A DNA stretch of 64,000 nucleotides from Xanthomonas bonasiae (GCF_017163705.1 NZ_JAFIWB010000021.1:1-64000); one strand, 5' to 3'. Positions 45,547 to 56,323 are shown, counted from the stretch's first letter. Notes: generated by a model not told the origin, from the sequence alone. Numbers and translations are program-made.

Positions 45547-47550
45547 ATGCATGTCAGCACCGAATTTTCCTCCACGTCGCGCACGCAGGCGTCGGGCCTG
45601 CACTACCGCGAGATCTTCGACAAGATCGACTCCGGTTTCTGCGTGGTGCAGGTGCTGTTCGACGAAGCCCGACGCGCCGTCGATTACGTGTTCCTGGAGG
45701 TCAATCTGGCGTTCGAGCGCGAGACCGGCATGCGCGACGTGATCGGCCGGCGCATGCGCGAGCTGTCGCCGACCCACGAGGAACACTGGTTCCGCGCGTA
45801 CGGCGAGGTCGCGCTGAGCGGGCGCTCGACCAAGTTTGAGAACTACGCGTCCGCGCTGGGCCGCTGGTGGGCGGTGGATGCGTTCCGTATCGGTGCGCCG
45901 GAACAGTGCCTGGTCGCCGTGCAGTTCCTCGACATCACCGAACGCAAGCGCGTGGAGCGCGACCTGGCCGAGAGCGAGGCGCGCTTCAGCGCGCTCGCCG
46001 AGGGCCTGCCGATGCCGGTCTGGGTGCTGGACGCCACCGGCCAGTTGCGCTTCACCAATACCGCCTACGCCGAATTCTTCGGCATCGACCTGCAGGCCGA
46101 CGACGCGCAGCCGGGTTGGGGCGACGTGCTGCATCCGCAGGACGCTGGCGTGTTCGCCTTCGAACTGCGCAGCGCGCTGGAAGAACAGCGCAACCTGCGC
46201 GCGCTGGTGCGGGCGCGCCGCCACGACGGCGCCTGGCGCTGGGTGGAAATGACCGCGGTGCCGCGCTATTCGGCCGAGGGCGAGTTCATCGGCCTGGCCG
46301 GCAGCAGCCCGGACGTCACCGAGCGCCGCGACATCGAACTGGCCCGCGAACAGCTGCTGGAATCGGAGCGCAGCGCGCGCAACGCCGCCGAGAGCATGGC
46401 GCGGCTGAAGGACGAATTCCTGGCCACGCTGTCGCACGAGCTGCGCACCCCGCTGACCACGATCCTGGGCTGGAGCGACCTGCTGCTGCAACGGCTGCCG
46501 CCGGGCGATCCGAGCAGCAAGGGCCTGTCGGTGATCGCCAGCAGCGCGCGCGCGCAACAGCGGCTGATCTCGGACATGCTCGATCTCAGCAGCATGCTGC
46601 TGGGCAAGGTGCAGCTGGAAATCGAGACGCTGGACCTGACCGAACAGGTGCGCGAGGCGCTGCGCGCGCAGGAGCCGGTAGCCGAAGGCAAGGACCAGGC
46701 GCTGAGCCTGCGCGAGCCGCCGCAGCCGTGCCTGGTGCTGGGCGATGCCACGCGCCTGCAGCAGGTGTTCTGGAACCTGTTGTCGAACGCGATCAAGTTC
46801 ACCCCGGCGCATGGGCGGATCGAGCTGGTGATCGACCTCGATGCCGATGGCGAGCACGTGACGGTGGCGGTGCGCGATTCCGGCGACGGCATTCCGCCGG
46901 ACTTCCTGCCGCACCTGTTCGGCCGGTTCCGCCAGGCCGATGGCACCACCACGCGTCTGCACGGCGGGCTCGGCCTGGGCCTGGCGATCGTGCAGCAGCT
47001 GGTGGAAATGCATGGCGGCCAGGTCAGCGCCGCCAGCGACGGCCGCGGCTGCGGTTCGGTGTTCACCGTGCGCCTGCCATTGCACCGCAATACGCCGGGC
47101 AAGCGGCCGCTGCGCGAGGTGCGCGCCTTCGCGATGGCCGAGCAGGTGGTGGAGGCGTACGCGCTGAAGGGCATGCGCCTGTTGGCGGTGGAAGACCAGC
47201 CGGACATGCTCGAATACCTGCGGCGGCTGCTCGAGGAGCAGGGCGCCGAAGTGGTCGCGGCCGGTTCCGCCAGCGAGGCGCTGGCGGTGCTCGACGATGG
47301 CGGCCACGCCCGCATCGACGTGATGGTCACCGATATCGGCATGCCTGGCATGGACGGCTACGGCCTGATCCGCACGATCCGCGAGAACATGGGCCTGCAG
47401 GCGGCCGAGTTGCCGGCGGTGGCGGTGACCGCGCTGGCGCGCGACGACGATCGGCAGCGCGCCTTGCAGTCCGGTTTCCAGGAGCATCTGGCCAAGCCGT
47501 ACAGCGTGGCGCAGTTGGTGTCCGCGGTGCGTTTCGCGCGGCAGGGGTAG
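45547..47550 (+). CDS. Soluble PAS-PAS hybrid histidine kinase
   Basis: A 667-residue hybrid sensor without membrane helices. Two PAS domains (about 20-135 and 145-270) lead to a HisKA domain with His297 in LATLSHELRTPLTT, a HATPase domain with the N-box NLLSNAIKFTPAHG and G-boxes DSGDGIPP and GGLGLGLAI, and a C-terminal receiver with Asp596 in VMVTDIGMPGMDG. All catalytic residues are intact. The signal is cytosolic; PAS type suggests ligand or redox sensing. No output response regulator is adjacent, so a separate Hpt or regulator is expected elsewhere. Confidence 0.92.
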   Translation: MHVSTEFSSTSRTQASGLHYREIFDKIDSGFCVVQVLFDEARRAVDYVFLEVNLAFERETGMRDVIGRRMRELSPTHEEHWFRAYGEVALSGRSTKFENYASALGRWWAVDAFRIGAPEQCLVAVQFLDITERKRVERDLAESEARFSALAEGLPMPVWVLDATGQLRFTNTAYAEFFGIDLQADDAQPGWGDVLHPQDAGVFAFELRSALEEQRNLRALVRARRHDGAWRWVEMTAVPRYSAEGEFIGLAGSSPDVTERRDIELAREQLLESERSARNAAESMARLKDEFLATLSHELRTPLTTILGWSDLLLQRLPPGDPSSKGLSVIASSARAQQRLISDMLDLSSMLLGKVQLEIETLDLTEQVREALRAQEPVAEGKDQALSLREPPQPCLVLGDATRLQQVFWNLLSNAIKFTPAHGRIELVIDLDADGEHVTVAVRDSGDGIPPDFLPHLFGRFRQADGTTTRLHGGLGLGLAIVQQLVEMHGGQVSAASDGRGCGSVFTVRLPLHRNTPGKRPLREVRAFAMAEQVVEAYALKGMRLLAVEDQPDMLEYLRRLLEEQGAEVVAAGSASEALAVLDDGGHARIDVMVTDIGMPGMDGYGLIRTIRENMGLQAAELPAVAVTALARDDDRQRALQSGFQEHLAKPYSVAQLVSAVRFARQG

Positions 47551-47620
47551 CCCCGGCGTTTTTCCCGGGCATTCACGCCATGGCCGCTAGCGTTCCCGGT
47601 TTCCCTCGCTGGAGAGACGC

Positions 47621-47911
47621 ATGAGCAAATACGCCGACGCGGTGCACACCGATCCGCAAACCATCGCCGCGCTGCAGGCATGGTTGCCGCACTTGCCGGA
47701 ACAGGCGCAGGTCCTGGTGCTGCTGGACGACGGCACCCAGGTCAGCGGCACGGTTTCGGTGCGGCCCACCTTGCAGACCTTTCGCGACCACCACGAGCAC
47801 GAGGGCATCAACGGCGTGCTGCGGCTGGACGATCTGCTGGATCCTGCGCAGCAGCACTTCATCTGGCTGGACCGGATCCGCGAAGTGCAGCCGTTGGTCC
47901 CCACATCGTGA
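47621..47911 (+). CDS. DUF3247 family protein
   Basis: A 96-residue protein of the DUF3247 family, known mainly from xanthomonads. The segment VLVLLDDGTQVSGTVSVRPTL has the look of a small beta-barrel (SH3- or Sm-like), and the closing LDRIREVQPLVP fits the family. ATG 47621 follows GGAGAGACGC. It may bind nucleic acid or act as an adapter; this is guessed from the fold only. Confidence 0.83.
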   Translation: MSKYADAVHTDPQTIAALQAWLPHLPEQAQVLVLLDDGTQVSGTVSVRPTLQTFRDHHEHEGINGVLRLDDLLDPAQQHFIWLDRIREVQPLVPTS

Positions 47912-48018
47912 CCGCGGTATGCCCGCGCGTCGCCGCAATTGACATCTATTTCACGTTTGCCGAGCGCGTGCTGTGCATCATCGGTGGTCCTGTCGCCACC
48001 CTGGAGAGCTGAGCAGCG

Positions 48019-49350
<1,332 letters not shown>

Positions 49351-49685
49351 CCTGCGCTGGTCGGTGGCTGCGCCCGGCTCTCTTGCAGGGCCGGGCGCAG
49401 CGCCGAAAACTCCCTCGCGCCACATCCCATCGTTGGCATGCCGGTAGCGACACGCGCTCTGTCTTCGATTGCGGACTCAGGATCGTCGCGACCATCGGCG
49501 CGCATGGTGTTGATGGCCGGTGTGTCTGCGCTTCGGCAAACGCAGGGGCTCGTAGCGTTGGCTCTCGGCCGATGTGTGGCCGCAGCCGATCAAGCGGAGG
49601 CGTCACGCCTGCGGCGCCGAAGGGCAGCGTGCCGCCGCATCTTCATGCGGTGATTTGATTCCGATCGAAAGATCCGAACATCGAA

Positions 49686-49753
49686 TGTGGGAGCGACTTC
49701 AGTCGCGACGGGCCTTGTCGGGAAAGCCCGTCGCGACTGAAGTCGCTCCCACA
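49686..49753. repeat. Perfect 28-bp inverted REP pair
   Basis: TGTGGGAGCGACTTCAGTCG... (49686-49713) and its exact complement (49726-49753) surround a 12-base loop. The gap 49351-49832 carries nothing else I can support; short frames there have no ribosome site. Two facing REP units form one very stable cruciform or RNA hairpin between convergent genes. Confidence 0.9.
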
Positions 49754-49832
49754 AGTGACCGCACATGGATCGAACCGATCCAGCCCGAAAATTCCAGGCG
49801 ATCGATCCAGCGCTCTCGACGCGCCCTACGCC

Positions 49833-50096
49833 CTAATGCTCCACCGGCGCCGGCTCCACCCCGAAGCGGCGCGCATAGCCGCGCTCGCCGACCACGCGTT
49901 CCACCTCGGCATCGCCGAGTTCGGGCGCGGCATAGACCGCGTAGACCACGCTGCCGTCGTCGCGCTCGCCGCGCTGGTGCAGGCGGTAGCGCGGGCGTCC
50001 GGTGCCTGTGTTTTCCGGATAGTGCAGCGGCGGTTGGCTGCCTTCCAGATCCACTTCGCTGTTGTCGACGACGCCACCGATGAACACTGCGCGCAT
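49833..50096 (-). CDS. Hypothetical small protein
   Basis: An 87-residue protein starting MRAVFIGGVVDNSEVDLEG. The body (LHYPENTGTGRPRYRLHQR, SVVYAVYAAPELGDAEVERVV) looks like a compact alpha/beta fold. The ATG at 50096 has GGAGAGG close before it; an ATG four codons upstream is also in frame. I do not recognise the family. It is divergent from the rRNA methyltransferase gene. Confidence 0.65.
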   Translation of the reverse strand: MRAVFIGGVVDNSEVDLEGSQPPLHYPENTGTGRPRYRLHQRGERDDGSVVYAVYAAPELGDAEVERVVGERGYARRFGVEPAPVEH

Positions 50097-50238
50097 ATGC
50101 CTCTCCATCTGTCGGGGTTCTTTGCAGCCTAGGCGCGCCAATGTTGCCGTTGCATCAATGATGCGTTCGTTTAGCGCAAAACCGGGCCGGCGCCGGGCTG
50201 CCGGTAGAATGCGCGCTCCCCGACCGATTCCGATCCCG

Positions 50239-51312
50239 ATGCCGGCTCTGCAAGACGCTCCCCTCGACACCCTGTTCCTGCCCTTCGCCCAAGGCGCGCT
50301 GCGCTGGCCGGCCGGCAAGGTGCTGTTCCTGCGCGCGCGCGACGGCTGGGCGCTGCGCCAGCACGCGCAGCCGGCGCAACTGGTCTGCGAGCAGGGCTAC
50401 CGCCCGTTCGCCACCGCCCTGGAGCAGGGCGGCTGGCAGGTCCGCGCCGAGGATGCCGACGACCACGACGCCGCCGGCGGCTATGCGCTGGTGCTGGTGC
50501 TGCCGCCGCGCCAGCGCGACGAGGCGCGGGCGCTGCTGGCGCGCGCGCTGGCGCTGGCCGCGCCGGGCGGGGTGGTGGTGGCGTGCCAGTCCAACAACGA
50601 GGGCGCCCGTTCCGGCGAGGACGACCTGCAGCAGCTGGCCGGCCTCGGCGGCAAGCTGACCAAGCACCACTGCCGGGTGTACTGGACCGCGCCGCTGCAC
50701 GGCGGCCACGACGCCGCGCTGCAGCAGCGCTGGGCCAGGCTGGACGCGGCGCGGCCGATCCTGGACGGGCGCTTCCGCAGCCGCCCCGGCGTGTTCGCCT
50801 GGGACCGCATCGATCCGGCCTCGGCGCTGCTGGCCGAGCACCTGCCGGCCGACCTGGCCGGCCGCGGCGCCGACCTGGGTGCCGGCTATGGCTACCTGTC
50901 GGCGGAATTGCTCGCGCGTTGCCCGAAGATCGCCGCGCTGGACCTGTTCGAGGCCGATGCGCGCGCGCTGGCGCTGGCGCGATCGAACCTGGCGCAGGCG
51001 CCGGCCGCGGTGGAGATGGGCTACCACTGGCACGACGTGACCGCCGGGCTGCCGGCGCAGTACGACTTCATCGTCAGCAATCCCCCGTTCCATGCGCCCG
51101 GGCGCATGGAGCGCCCAGACATCGGCCGCCGCTTCATCGCCGTGGCCGCGCAGGCGCTCAAGCCCGGCGGCAGGCTGTACCTGGTCGCGAACCGGCACCT
51201 GCCGTACGAGGCGGTGCTAGACGCCAGCTTCGGCGAGACCCGCGTGATCGCCACCCGCGACGGCTTCAAGTTGATCCTGGCGGTGCGCGCCCGCGCCACG
51301 GTGCGCCGGTGA
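50239..51312 (+). CDS. rsmC: rRNA (guanine-N2) methyltransferase, RsmC-like
   Basis: A 357-residue methyltransferase. The N-terminal part is the usual degenerate non-catalytic duplicate of RsmC/RlmG; the C-terminal part has the SAM motif RGADLGAGYGYLSAELL and the catalytic SNPPFH that marks guanine-N2 or adenine-N6 methyltransferases. 16S rRNA G1207 (RsmC) is the likely target, but 23S G1835 (RlmG) cannot be excluded by eye. ATG 50239 is chosen to start at the family-like MPALQDA. Its stop overlaps the start of the pseudouridine synthase, so both rRNA modification genes form an operon. Confidence 0.87.
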   Translation: MPALQDAPLDTLFLPFAQGALRWPAGKVLFLRARDGWALRQHAQPAQLVCEQGYRPFATALEQGGWQVRAEDADDHDAAGGYALVLVLPPRQRDEARALLARALALAAPGGVVVACQSNNEGARSGEDDLQQLAGLGGKLTKHHCRVYWTAPLHGGHDAALQQRWARLDAARPILDGRFRSRPGVFAWDRIDPASALLAEHLPADLAGRGADLGAGYGYLSAELLARCPKIAALDLFEADARALALARSNLAQAPAAVEMGYHWHDVTAGLPAQYDFIVSNPPFHAPGRMERPDIGRRFIAVAAQALKPGGRLYLVANRHLPYEAVLDASFGETRVIATRDGFKLILAVRARATVRR

Positions 51313-52025
51313 AGCTGGTCAAGCACCTGGCCAACCTGGGCTACGGCAGCCGCAAGCAGGTCACCCTGATGTTCCGCGAAGGCCGCATCACCGACGCCGA
51401 CGGCGAGGTGCTGTACGCCGACGACCGCGTCGAACATGCCGCGATCCGGGTCGACGGCGAGGCGCTGGATCCGCCGCCGGGGCTAATCCTGGCGCTGCAC
51501 AAGCCGGTCGGCTACACCTGTTCGACCAAGGACCCGGGCCGCATCGTCTACGACCTGCTGCCGCCGCGCTTCCGCCTGCGCTCGCCGTTGCTGTCCACGG
51601 TCGGGCGGCTGGACCGCGACACCAGCGGCCTGCTGCTGATGACCGACGACGGCGCGCTGCTGCATCGCATCGTCTCGCCGAAATCGCAGCTGGCCAAGGT
51701 CTACGAAGCGACCCTGGCCGAGGACCTGCGCGGCGACGAGGCGGCGCAGTTCGCCAGCGGCACGCTGCTGCTGGACGGCGAGACCACGCCGCTGCTGCCG
51801 GTGCAACTGGAGGTGCTGGGCCCGCGCCAGGCGCGCATCACCCTGTACGAAGGCCGCTACCACCAGGCGCGGCGCATGTTCGCCGCGATCGGCAACCACG
51901 TGGTGGCGCTGCACCGCAGCCGCATCGGCGGCTTTGCGCTGGACGAGACACTGCCAGCCGGGCAATGGCGCGCGCTGGACGCGGCGGAGTTGGCGCAGGT
52001 GTTCGGGGCCGGGAGTGGGGATTAG
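51309..52025 (+). CDS. rsuA: 16S rRNA pseudouridine synthase, RsuA family
   Basis: A 238-residue pseudouridine synthase. An N-terminal S4-like part (VKLVKHLANLGYGSRKQ) is followed by the catalytic GRLDRDTSGLLLMTDDG (Asp nucleophile) and YEGRYHQARRMFAAIGN, typical of RsuA. It modifies uridine in 16S rRNA, probably U516. The start is GTG 51309, inside the stop of rsmC. The last residues (FGAGSGD) and the TAG stop are encoded by the left arm of a GGGATTAGGG repeat element, so the native C-terminus has probably been altered by that element. Confidence 0.92.
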   Translation: MKLVKHLANLGYGSRKQVTLMFREGRITDADGEVLYADDRVEHAAIRVDGEALDPPPGLILALHKPVGYTCSTKDPGRIVYDLLPPRFRLRSPLLSTVGRLDRDTSGLLLMTDDGALLHRIVSPKSQLAKVYEATLAEDLRGDEAAQFASGTLLLDGETTPLLPVQLEVLGPRQARITLYEGRYHQARRMFAAIGNHVVALHRSRIGGFALDETLPAGQWRALDAAELAQVFGAGSGD

Positions 52026-52122
52026 GGATTAGGGATTAGGGATTAGGGATTCGCAAGAGCGGTGGCTGTGCGCTGCCGCTTACGCTGTTACCAATCCCGA
52101 ATCCCCAATCACGAATCCCGGC
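52010..52122. repeat. GGGATTAGGGATT / AATCCCGAATCCCCAATC element
   Basis: Left arm 52010-52052 (tandem GGGATTA heptamers, five times), right arm 52092-52122 (CAATCCCGAATCCCCAATCA), some 40 bases between. It belongs to the family seen at 30063-30204. The rsuA stop codon lies in the left arm and the DUF1415 stop codon, for the convergent gene, in the right arm. Confidence 0.75.
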
Positions 52123-52669
52123 TCTCGAACAGCTTCTTCCACCCTTCCAGCCCGAGCTTCTCCAACGTCTGCAGATTGCGCTCCACGATCACGTCCGCGT
52201 CCGGGAACGCGGCCACCGCGCGTTCCACGCTGTCCTCGCGCAGCAGGTGCAGGGTGGGGAAGGGCGCGCGGTTGGTGTAGTTGCCGATGTCGTCCGGCGC
52301 GGTGCCGGCGAACTGGTAGTGCGGATGGAAGCTGGCCACCTGCAGGATGCCGTGCAGGTCCAGCGCGTCCACCGCGGCGTCGGCGTTGTCCAGGAAATCG
52401 TTGTAGTCCAGGAAATCGCCCAGCACCTGCGGGTGCACGATCAACGTCGTGTCGACCTGCTCGGCCGGCGTGTCGCGCAGCAACAGCAGTTCCTCGCTCA
52501 ACTCTTCCAGCAAGGCCTCGGGCGTGGTCGCGTCGCTGAGCACGTAGCGGATCTGCTGCTTGACGTGCACAGCCTTGGCGAACGGGCACAGGTTCAGGCC
52601 GATCACCGCGCGTTCCAGCCATTGCCGGGTCAGCGCGATCGGGTCAACGGTGGGGTCGAGGTCGTTCAA
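52109..52669 (-). CDS. DUF1415 family protein
   Basis: A 186-residue protein of the DUF1415 family. Conserved parts are WLERAVIGLNLCPFAK near the start, LIVHPQVLGDFLDYNDFLD in the centre, QVASFHPHYQFAGT and NRAPFPTLHLLRE. The CPFAK cysteine and the HPHYQF histidines suggest a metal or redox site, though no function is known. Its last codons and stop lie within the repeat element shared with rsuA. It follows yajQ by 72 bases on the same strand. Confidence 0.88.
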   Translation of the reverse strand: MNDLDPTVDPIALTRQWLERAVIGLNLCPFAKAVHVKQQIRYVLSDATTPEALLEELSEELLLLRDTPAEQVDTTLIVHPQVLGDFLDYNDFLDNADAAVDALDLHGILQVASFHPHYQFAGTAPDDIGNYTNRAPFPTLHLLREDSVERAVAAFPDADVIVERNLQTLEKLGLEGWKKLFESRDS

Positions 52670-52741
52670 GGCGATTCCGGCGGGCGAGGGCGGGCGGCGA
52701 TCGGGCGGGGCGGATGCGGCGCGGATGGCGCCGCCCGCGGC

Positions 52742-53224
52742 TCAGTCGCGGAAATTCTCGAACTGCAGCGGCAGCTCGAAATCGCTCTTCTTCAGCAGCG
52801 CCATCACGTCCTGCAGGTCGTCGCGCTTCTTGCCGCTGATGCGCAGCTTGTCGCCGTTGATCTGCGCTTCCACCTTGAGCTTGGCGTCCTTGATCGTGGC
52901 GACGATCTTCTTGGCCAGCTTCTGCTCGATGCCCTGCTTGACCGTGACCTTCTGCCGCGCGCCGGCCAGGTTGGTCTCCACGTCGCCGAATTCCAGGCAG
53001 CGCACGTCGATGCCGCGCGCGATCAGCCGCGCGCGCAGGATGTCGGTCATCTGCTTGACCTGGAAGTCGCTGGGCGCGGCCTGGTTGATGACCTGGTCGT
53101 CGAGCTCGAAGCTGGCCTCCACGCCCTTGAAATCGAAACGGGTCGACAGCTCGCGGTTCGCCTGGTCGATGGCATTGGTCAGTTCGTGCTTGTCGATTTC
53201 GGAGACGACGTCGAAGGAAGGCAT
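52742..53224 (-). CDS. yajQ: YajQ family nucleotide-binding protein
   Basis: A 160-residue YajQ protein beginning MPSFDVVSEIDKHELTNAI, with two ferredoxin-like halves (FEGVEASFELDDQ-like strand, and KVKVEAQINGDKLRISGKKRDD). A YajQ homologue of Xanthomonas campestris binds cyclic-di-GMP and works with a LysR-type regulator in virulence; that is established for the homologue, and is inferred here. It fits the presence of cyclic-di-GMP enzymes in this window. Confidence 0.94.
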   Translation of the reverse strand: MPSFDVVSEIDKHELTNAIDQANRELSTRFDFKGVEASFELDDQVINQAAPSDFQVKQMTDILRARLIARGIDVRCLEFGDVETNLAGARQKVTVKQGIEQKLAKKIVATIKDAKLKVEAQINGDKLRISGKKRDDLQDVMALLKKSDFELPLQFENFRD

Positions 53225-53416
53225 GGCAGGTCCTCGGGAAAGACCCCCTATCCTACCGATCTCGCTGCAGCGCCGCTGCCCGCCGCCGCGATCGGCAGTT
53301 CGGCGCGATGCGCCGCAGCGCGGCAGCGGTGTTCGCCCGGCGCCAGCGCAGCCGCTGCCACGACGTGACCGTCTGCCCGGGTGGGCGGGGCGCCCGATCG
53401 CGGCGATAATCCGCGC

Positions 53417-54313
53417 ATGCCCAGCTCACGTTCCAATACCGCGGCCGCCGCCTGGATGATCGCGGCGGTCGCCTGCTTCGCGCTGATGGATGCGGCGATG
53501 AAGCTGCTGACCGCGCACTATCCGGCGCTGCAGGTGGCCACGCTGCGCGGCGGCGCCTCGCTGCCGTTCGTGCTGCTGTGGGTGCTGGCCACCGCCGGCC
53601 CGCGTTCGATCGTGCCGGTGCGCTGGGGCCTGCACCTGCTGCGCGGCGTGCTCGGCATCGCGATGATCGGCTGCTTCGCCTGGGCGCTGCGCAGCCTGCC
53701 GCTGTCCACCGCCTACACCATCTACTTCGTCGCGCCGCTGCTGGTGACGGCGTTGTCGGTGCCGCTGCTGGGCGAACACGTCGGCCCGCGGCGCTGGGCC
53801 GCGATCGGCATCGGCCTGGTCGGCGTGCTGGTGGTGCTGCGCCCGGGCATGGGTGGCTTCGTCTCGCTGCCGGGGCTGATGGTGCTGCTGGCGGCCACCG
53901 CCTACGCGCTCGCGGCGGTGCTGGTCAGCCTGCTGGCGCGGACCGAGACGCCGCAATCGCTGGTGGTCTGGTTCCTGCTGATCATGGCGCTCGGCGCCGG
54001 CGCGCTGGCGTGGCCGGCCTGGATCCCGCTGCGCCTGGCCGATGCCGGCTGGATCGCCACGCTCGGCCTGGCCGGCGCGCTGGGGCAGGTGGCCTTGACC
54101 CAGGCGTTCCGCCGCGGCGACGCCTCGCTGATCGCGCCGCTGGAGTACAGCGGCCTGATCTGGGTGATCCCGTGGGACTGGCTGCTGTGGCGCAAGCTGC
54201 CCGACGCCTGGACCTGGGTGGGCGCGGCGATCATCGTCGCCAGCGGCCTGTACCTGCTGCACCGCGAGCGGGTCCGCGCCACCGTGCGGCCGCCGCCGCT
54301 GGCGCATCCCTAA
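53417..54313 (+). CDS. EamA/DMT family transporter
   Basis: A 298-residue inner-membrane protein with ten helices and two EamA repeats: the first with WMIAAVACFALMDAAMKLL and LPLSTAYTIYFVAPLLVTAL, the second with GLMVLLAATAYALAAVLVS and QAFRRGDASLIAPLEYSGL. It is probably an exporter of metabolites. ATG 53417 is taken; the gene is divergent from yajQ. Substrate unknown. Confidence 0.9.
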   Translation: MPSSRSNTAAAAWMIAAVACFALMDAAMKLLTAHYPALQVATLRGGASLPFVLLWVLATAGPRSIVPVRWGLHLLRGVLGIAMIGCFAWALRSLPLSTAYTIYFVAPLLVTALSVPLLGEHVGPRRWAAIGIGLVGVLVVLRPGMGGFVSLPGLMVLLAATAYALAAVLVSLLARTETPQSLVVWFLLIMALGAGALAWPAWIPLRLADAGWIATLGLAGALGQVALTQAFRRGDASLIAPLEYSGLIWVIPWDWLLWRKLPDAWTWVGAAIIVASGLYLLHRERVRATVRPPPLAHP

Positions 54314-54425
54314 CCCTTTGCCGTTGCCGGCGGCGTTCCGGGCGCAAGCGTTAGAATCGAATGGAATAACGCCTGCAGGCCTGGCCTGCTAGGCTTTGCG
54401 CCCCCTTCGCTGCCGGCCCCGCGCG

Positions 54426-55433
54426 GTGATCCAGTTCGAGCACCTGCACAAGTCCTACTCCGTCGCCGGCCAATCGGTCGTGGCGCTGCATCCGCTCGAC
54501 CTGGAAATCCGGGCCGGCGAGGTGTTCGGCATCATCGGCCATTCCGGCGCCGGCAAGTCCACGCTGATCCGGCTGATCAACCGGCTCGAGGAGCCCAGCG
54601 GCGGGCGCCTGCTGATCGACGGCGAGGACGTCACCGCGCTGGACCGCGCCGGGCTGCGCACGCTGCGCCGGCGCATCGGCATGATCTTCCAGCACTTCAA
54701 CCTGCTGTCCTCGCGCACGGTGGCCGGCAACGTCGCCTTCCCGCTGGAACTGGCCGGCACCGCGCGCGCGCAGATCGACGCGCGGGTGGCCGAGCTGCTG
54801 GCCCGGGTCGGCCTGGACGAGCACGCCAACAAGTATCCGGCGCAGCTGTCGGGCGGGCAGAAGCAGCGCGTCGGCATCGCCCGCGCGCTGGCCACCGGGC
54901 CGCAGATCCTGCTGTGCGACGAGGCCACCAGCGCGCTGGATCCGCAGACCACCGCCTCGGTGCTGAGCCTGCTGGCACAGATCAACCGCGAGCTGGGCCT
55001 GACCATCGTGCTGATCACCCACGAGATGGAGGTGATCCGCCGCGTCTGCGACCGCGTGGCGGTGCTCGATGCCGGGCATCTGGTCGAGAGCGGGCCGGTC
55101 ACCGAGGTGTTCCTGCATCCGCGCCATCCGACCACGCGCCGCTTCGTATCCGAGGCCGAACACGTGGACGAGGGCGAACTGCATCGCGACTTCACCGCGG
55201 TGGCCGGGCGCATCGTGCGCCTGACCTTCCTCGGCGGCGACACCTACGCCCCGCTGCTCGGACGCATCGCGCGCGAGACCGCGGTGGACTACAACATCCT
55301 GTCCGGGCGCATCGACCGGATCAAGGACACCCCGTACGGCCAGCTGACCGTGGCCCTGGTCGGCGGCGACCTGGACGCGGCGCAGGCCGGGTTCGTCGCC
55401 GCCGGCGTGCATGTCGAGGAACTGCGCCGATGA
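54426..55433 (+). CDS. metN: Methionine ABC transporter ATP-binding protein
   Basis: A 335-residue ABC ATPase with Walker [10 protein letters not shown], the [18 protein letters not shown] region, signature [15 protein letters not shown], Walker [14 protein letters not shown] and a C-terminal ACT-like NIL domain (from about 250, [19 protein letters not shown]) that senses methionine. GTG 54426 gives the family start [10 protein letters not shown]. It overlaps metI by four bases. A TAGAAT -10-like hexamer lies at 54352-54357 and a GCAGGCCTGGCCTGC palindrome is in the leader. Confidence 0.95.
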   Translation: MIQFEHLHKSYSVAGQSVVALHPLDLEIRAGEVFGIIGHSGAGKSTLIRLINRLEEPSGGRLLIDGEDVTALDRAGLRTLRRRIGMIFQHFNLLSSRTVAGNVAFPLELAGTARAQIDARVAELLARVGLDEHANKYPAQLSGGQKQRVGIARALATGPQILLCDEATSALDPQTTASVLSLLAQINRELGLTIVLITHEMEVIRRVCDRVAVLDAGHLVESGPVTEVFLHPRHPTTRRFVSEAEHVDEGELHRDFTAVAGRIVRLTFLGGDTYAPLLGRIARETAVDYNILSGRIDRIKDTPYGQLTVALVGGDLDAAQAGFVAAGVHVEELRR

Positions 55434-56125
55434 TCCCGTTCGCGACCGCCGCCACTGGCTTCTTCCGCAATCTCGACGCGGGCAAATGGGCCGAGATCGG
55501 CCGCGCCACGCTGGACACGCTGCTGATGCTCGGCGGCTCGTTGCCGCTGACCCTGCTGATCGGCCTGCCGCTGGGCGTGCTGCTGTTCCTGACCGGCCCG
55601 CGCCAGACCCACCAGCGGCCGCTGCTGTACGGCACGCTGGCGCTGGCGATCAACGTGCTGCGCTCGGTGCCCTTCATCATCCTGATGATCGCGATGATCC
55701 CGCTGACGCTGTGGGCGATGGGCACCTCGCTGGGCGTGCGCGGCGCGATCCTGCCGCTGGTGGTGGGCGCGGCGCCGTTCTATGCGCGGCTGGTGGAAAC
55801 GGCGCTGCGCGAAGTGGACCGCGGCGTGGTCGAAGCCAGCCTGGCGATGGGCGCGACCACCTGGCAACTGGTCACGCGGGTGCTGTTGCCCGAGGCGCGG
55901 CCGGGGCTGATCGCCGGCGCTACGGTGACCACCATCGCCCTGATCGGCTTCACCGCGATGGGCGGCGCGATCGGTTCCGGCGGGCTCGGCGACCTGGCCT
56001 ATCGCGACGGCTACCAACGCTCGCACGCCGACGTGGCGCTGATCACCGTGGTGGTGCTGCTGTTGCTGGTGCAGGGGCTGCAGATGCTCGGCGATCGGCT
56101 GGTCGCGCATTACAGCCGGCGCTGA
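55430..56125 (+). CDS. metI: Methionine ABC transporter permease
   Basis: A 231-residue permease with five helices and the binding-protein-dependent loop [22 protein letters not shown], which contacts MetN. Other MetI signatures are [20 protein letters not shown] and [20 protein letters not shown]. It imports D- and L-methionine with MetN and MetQ. Its start is coupled to metN (ATGA). A very stable REP pair lies between its stop and metQ. Confidence 0.95.
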   Translation: MIPFATAATGFFRNLDAGKWAEIGRATLDTLLMLGGSLPLTLLIGLPLGVLLFLTGPRQTHQRPLLYGTLALAINVLRSVPFIILMIAMIPLTLWAMGTSLGVRGAILPLVVGAAPFYARLVETALREVDRGVVEASLAMGATTWQLVTRVLLPEARPGLIAGATVTTIALIGFTAMGGAIGSGGLGDLAYRDGYQRSHADVALITVVVLLLLVQGLQMLGDRLVAHYSRR

Positions 56126-56148
56126 GTGCGCAGTGCCTTGCATCGCTC

Positions 56149-56221
56149 TTCTGTAGGAGCGGCTTCAGCCGCGACCGGGTCTATCGGTGAAGCGGTCGCG
56201 GCTGAAGCCGCTCCTACAGAA
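56149..56221. repeat. Perfect 29-bp inverted REP pair inside metNIQ
   Basis: Left arm 56149-56177 (TTCTGTAGGAGCGGCTTCAG...) and exact complement 56193-56221 enclose 15 bases. It sits 24 bases after the metI stop and about 100 bases before metQ, so any metNIQ transcript would carry a 29-bp hairpin. This may protect or separate the upstream mRNA and lower or decouple metQ expression. Confidence 0.9.
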
Positions 56222-56323
56222 AAGCCAGGCAGCCTTTTCTCCGCGCGCAGCGGCTGGGTCTGCTAGCTTGCCCGCAGTGCCGTCCGCGTCATTCTCATTC
56301 CCCACGTTTCCGGATTCCCGCCC

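Noticed and set aside
54314-54425. SAM riboswitch before metN
   Set aside because: The leader is about 70 bases after a plausible -10 and shows only one short palindrome; it lacks the folds of known SAM riboswitch classes as far as I can see.
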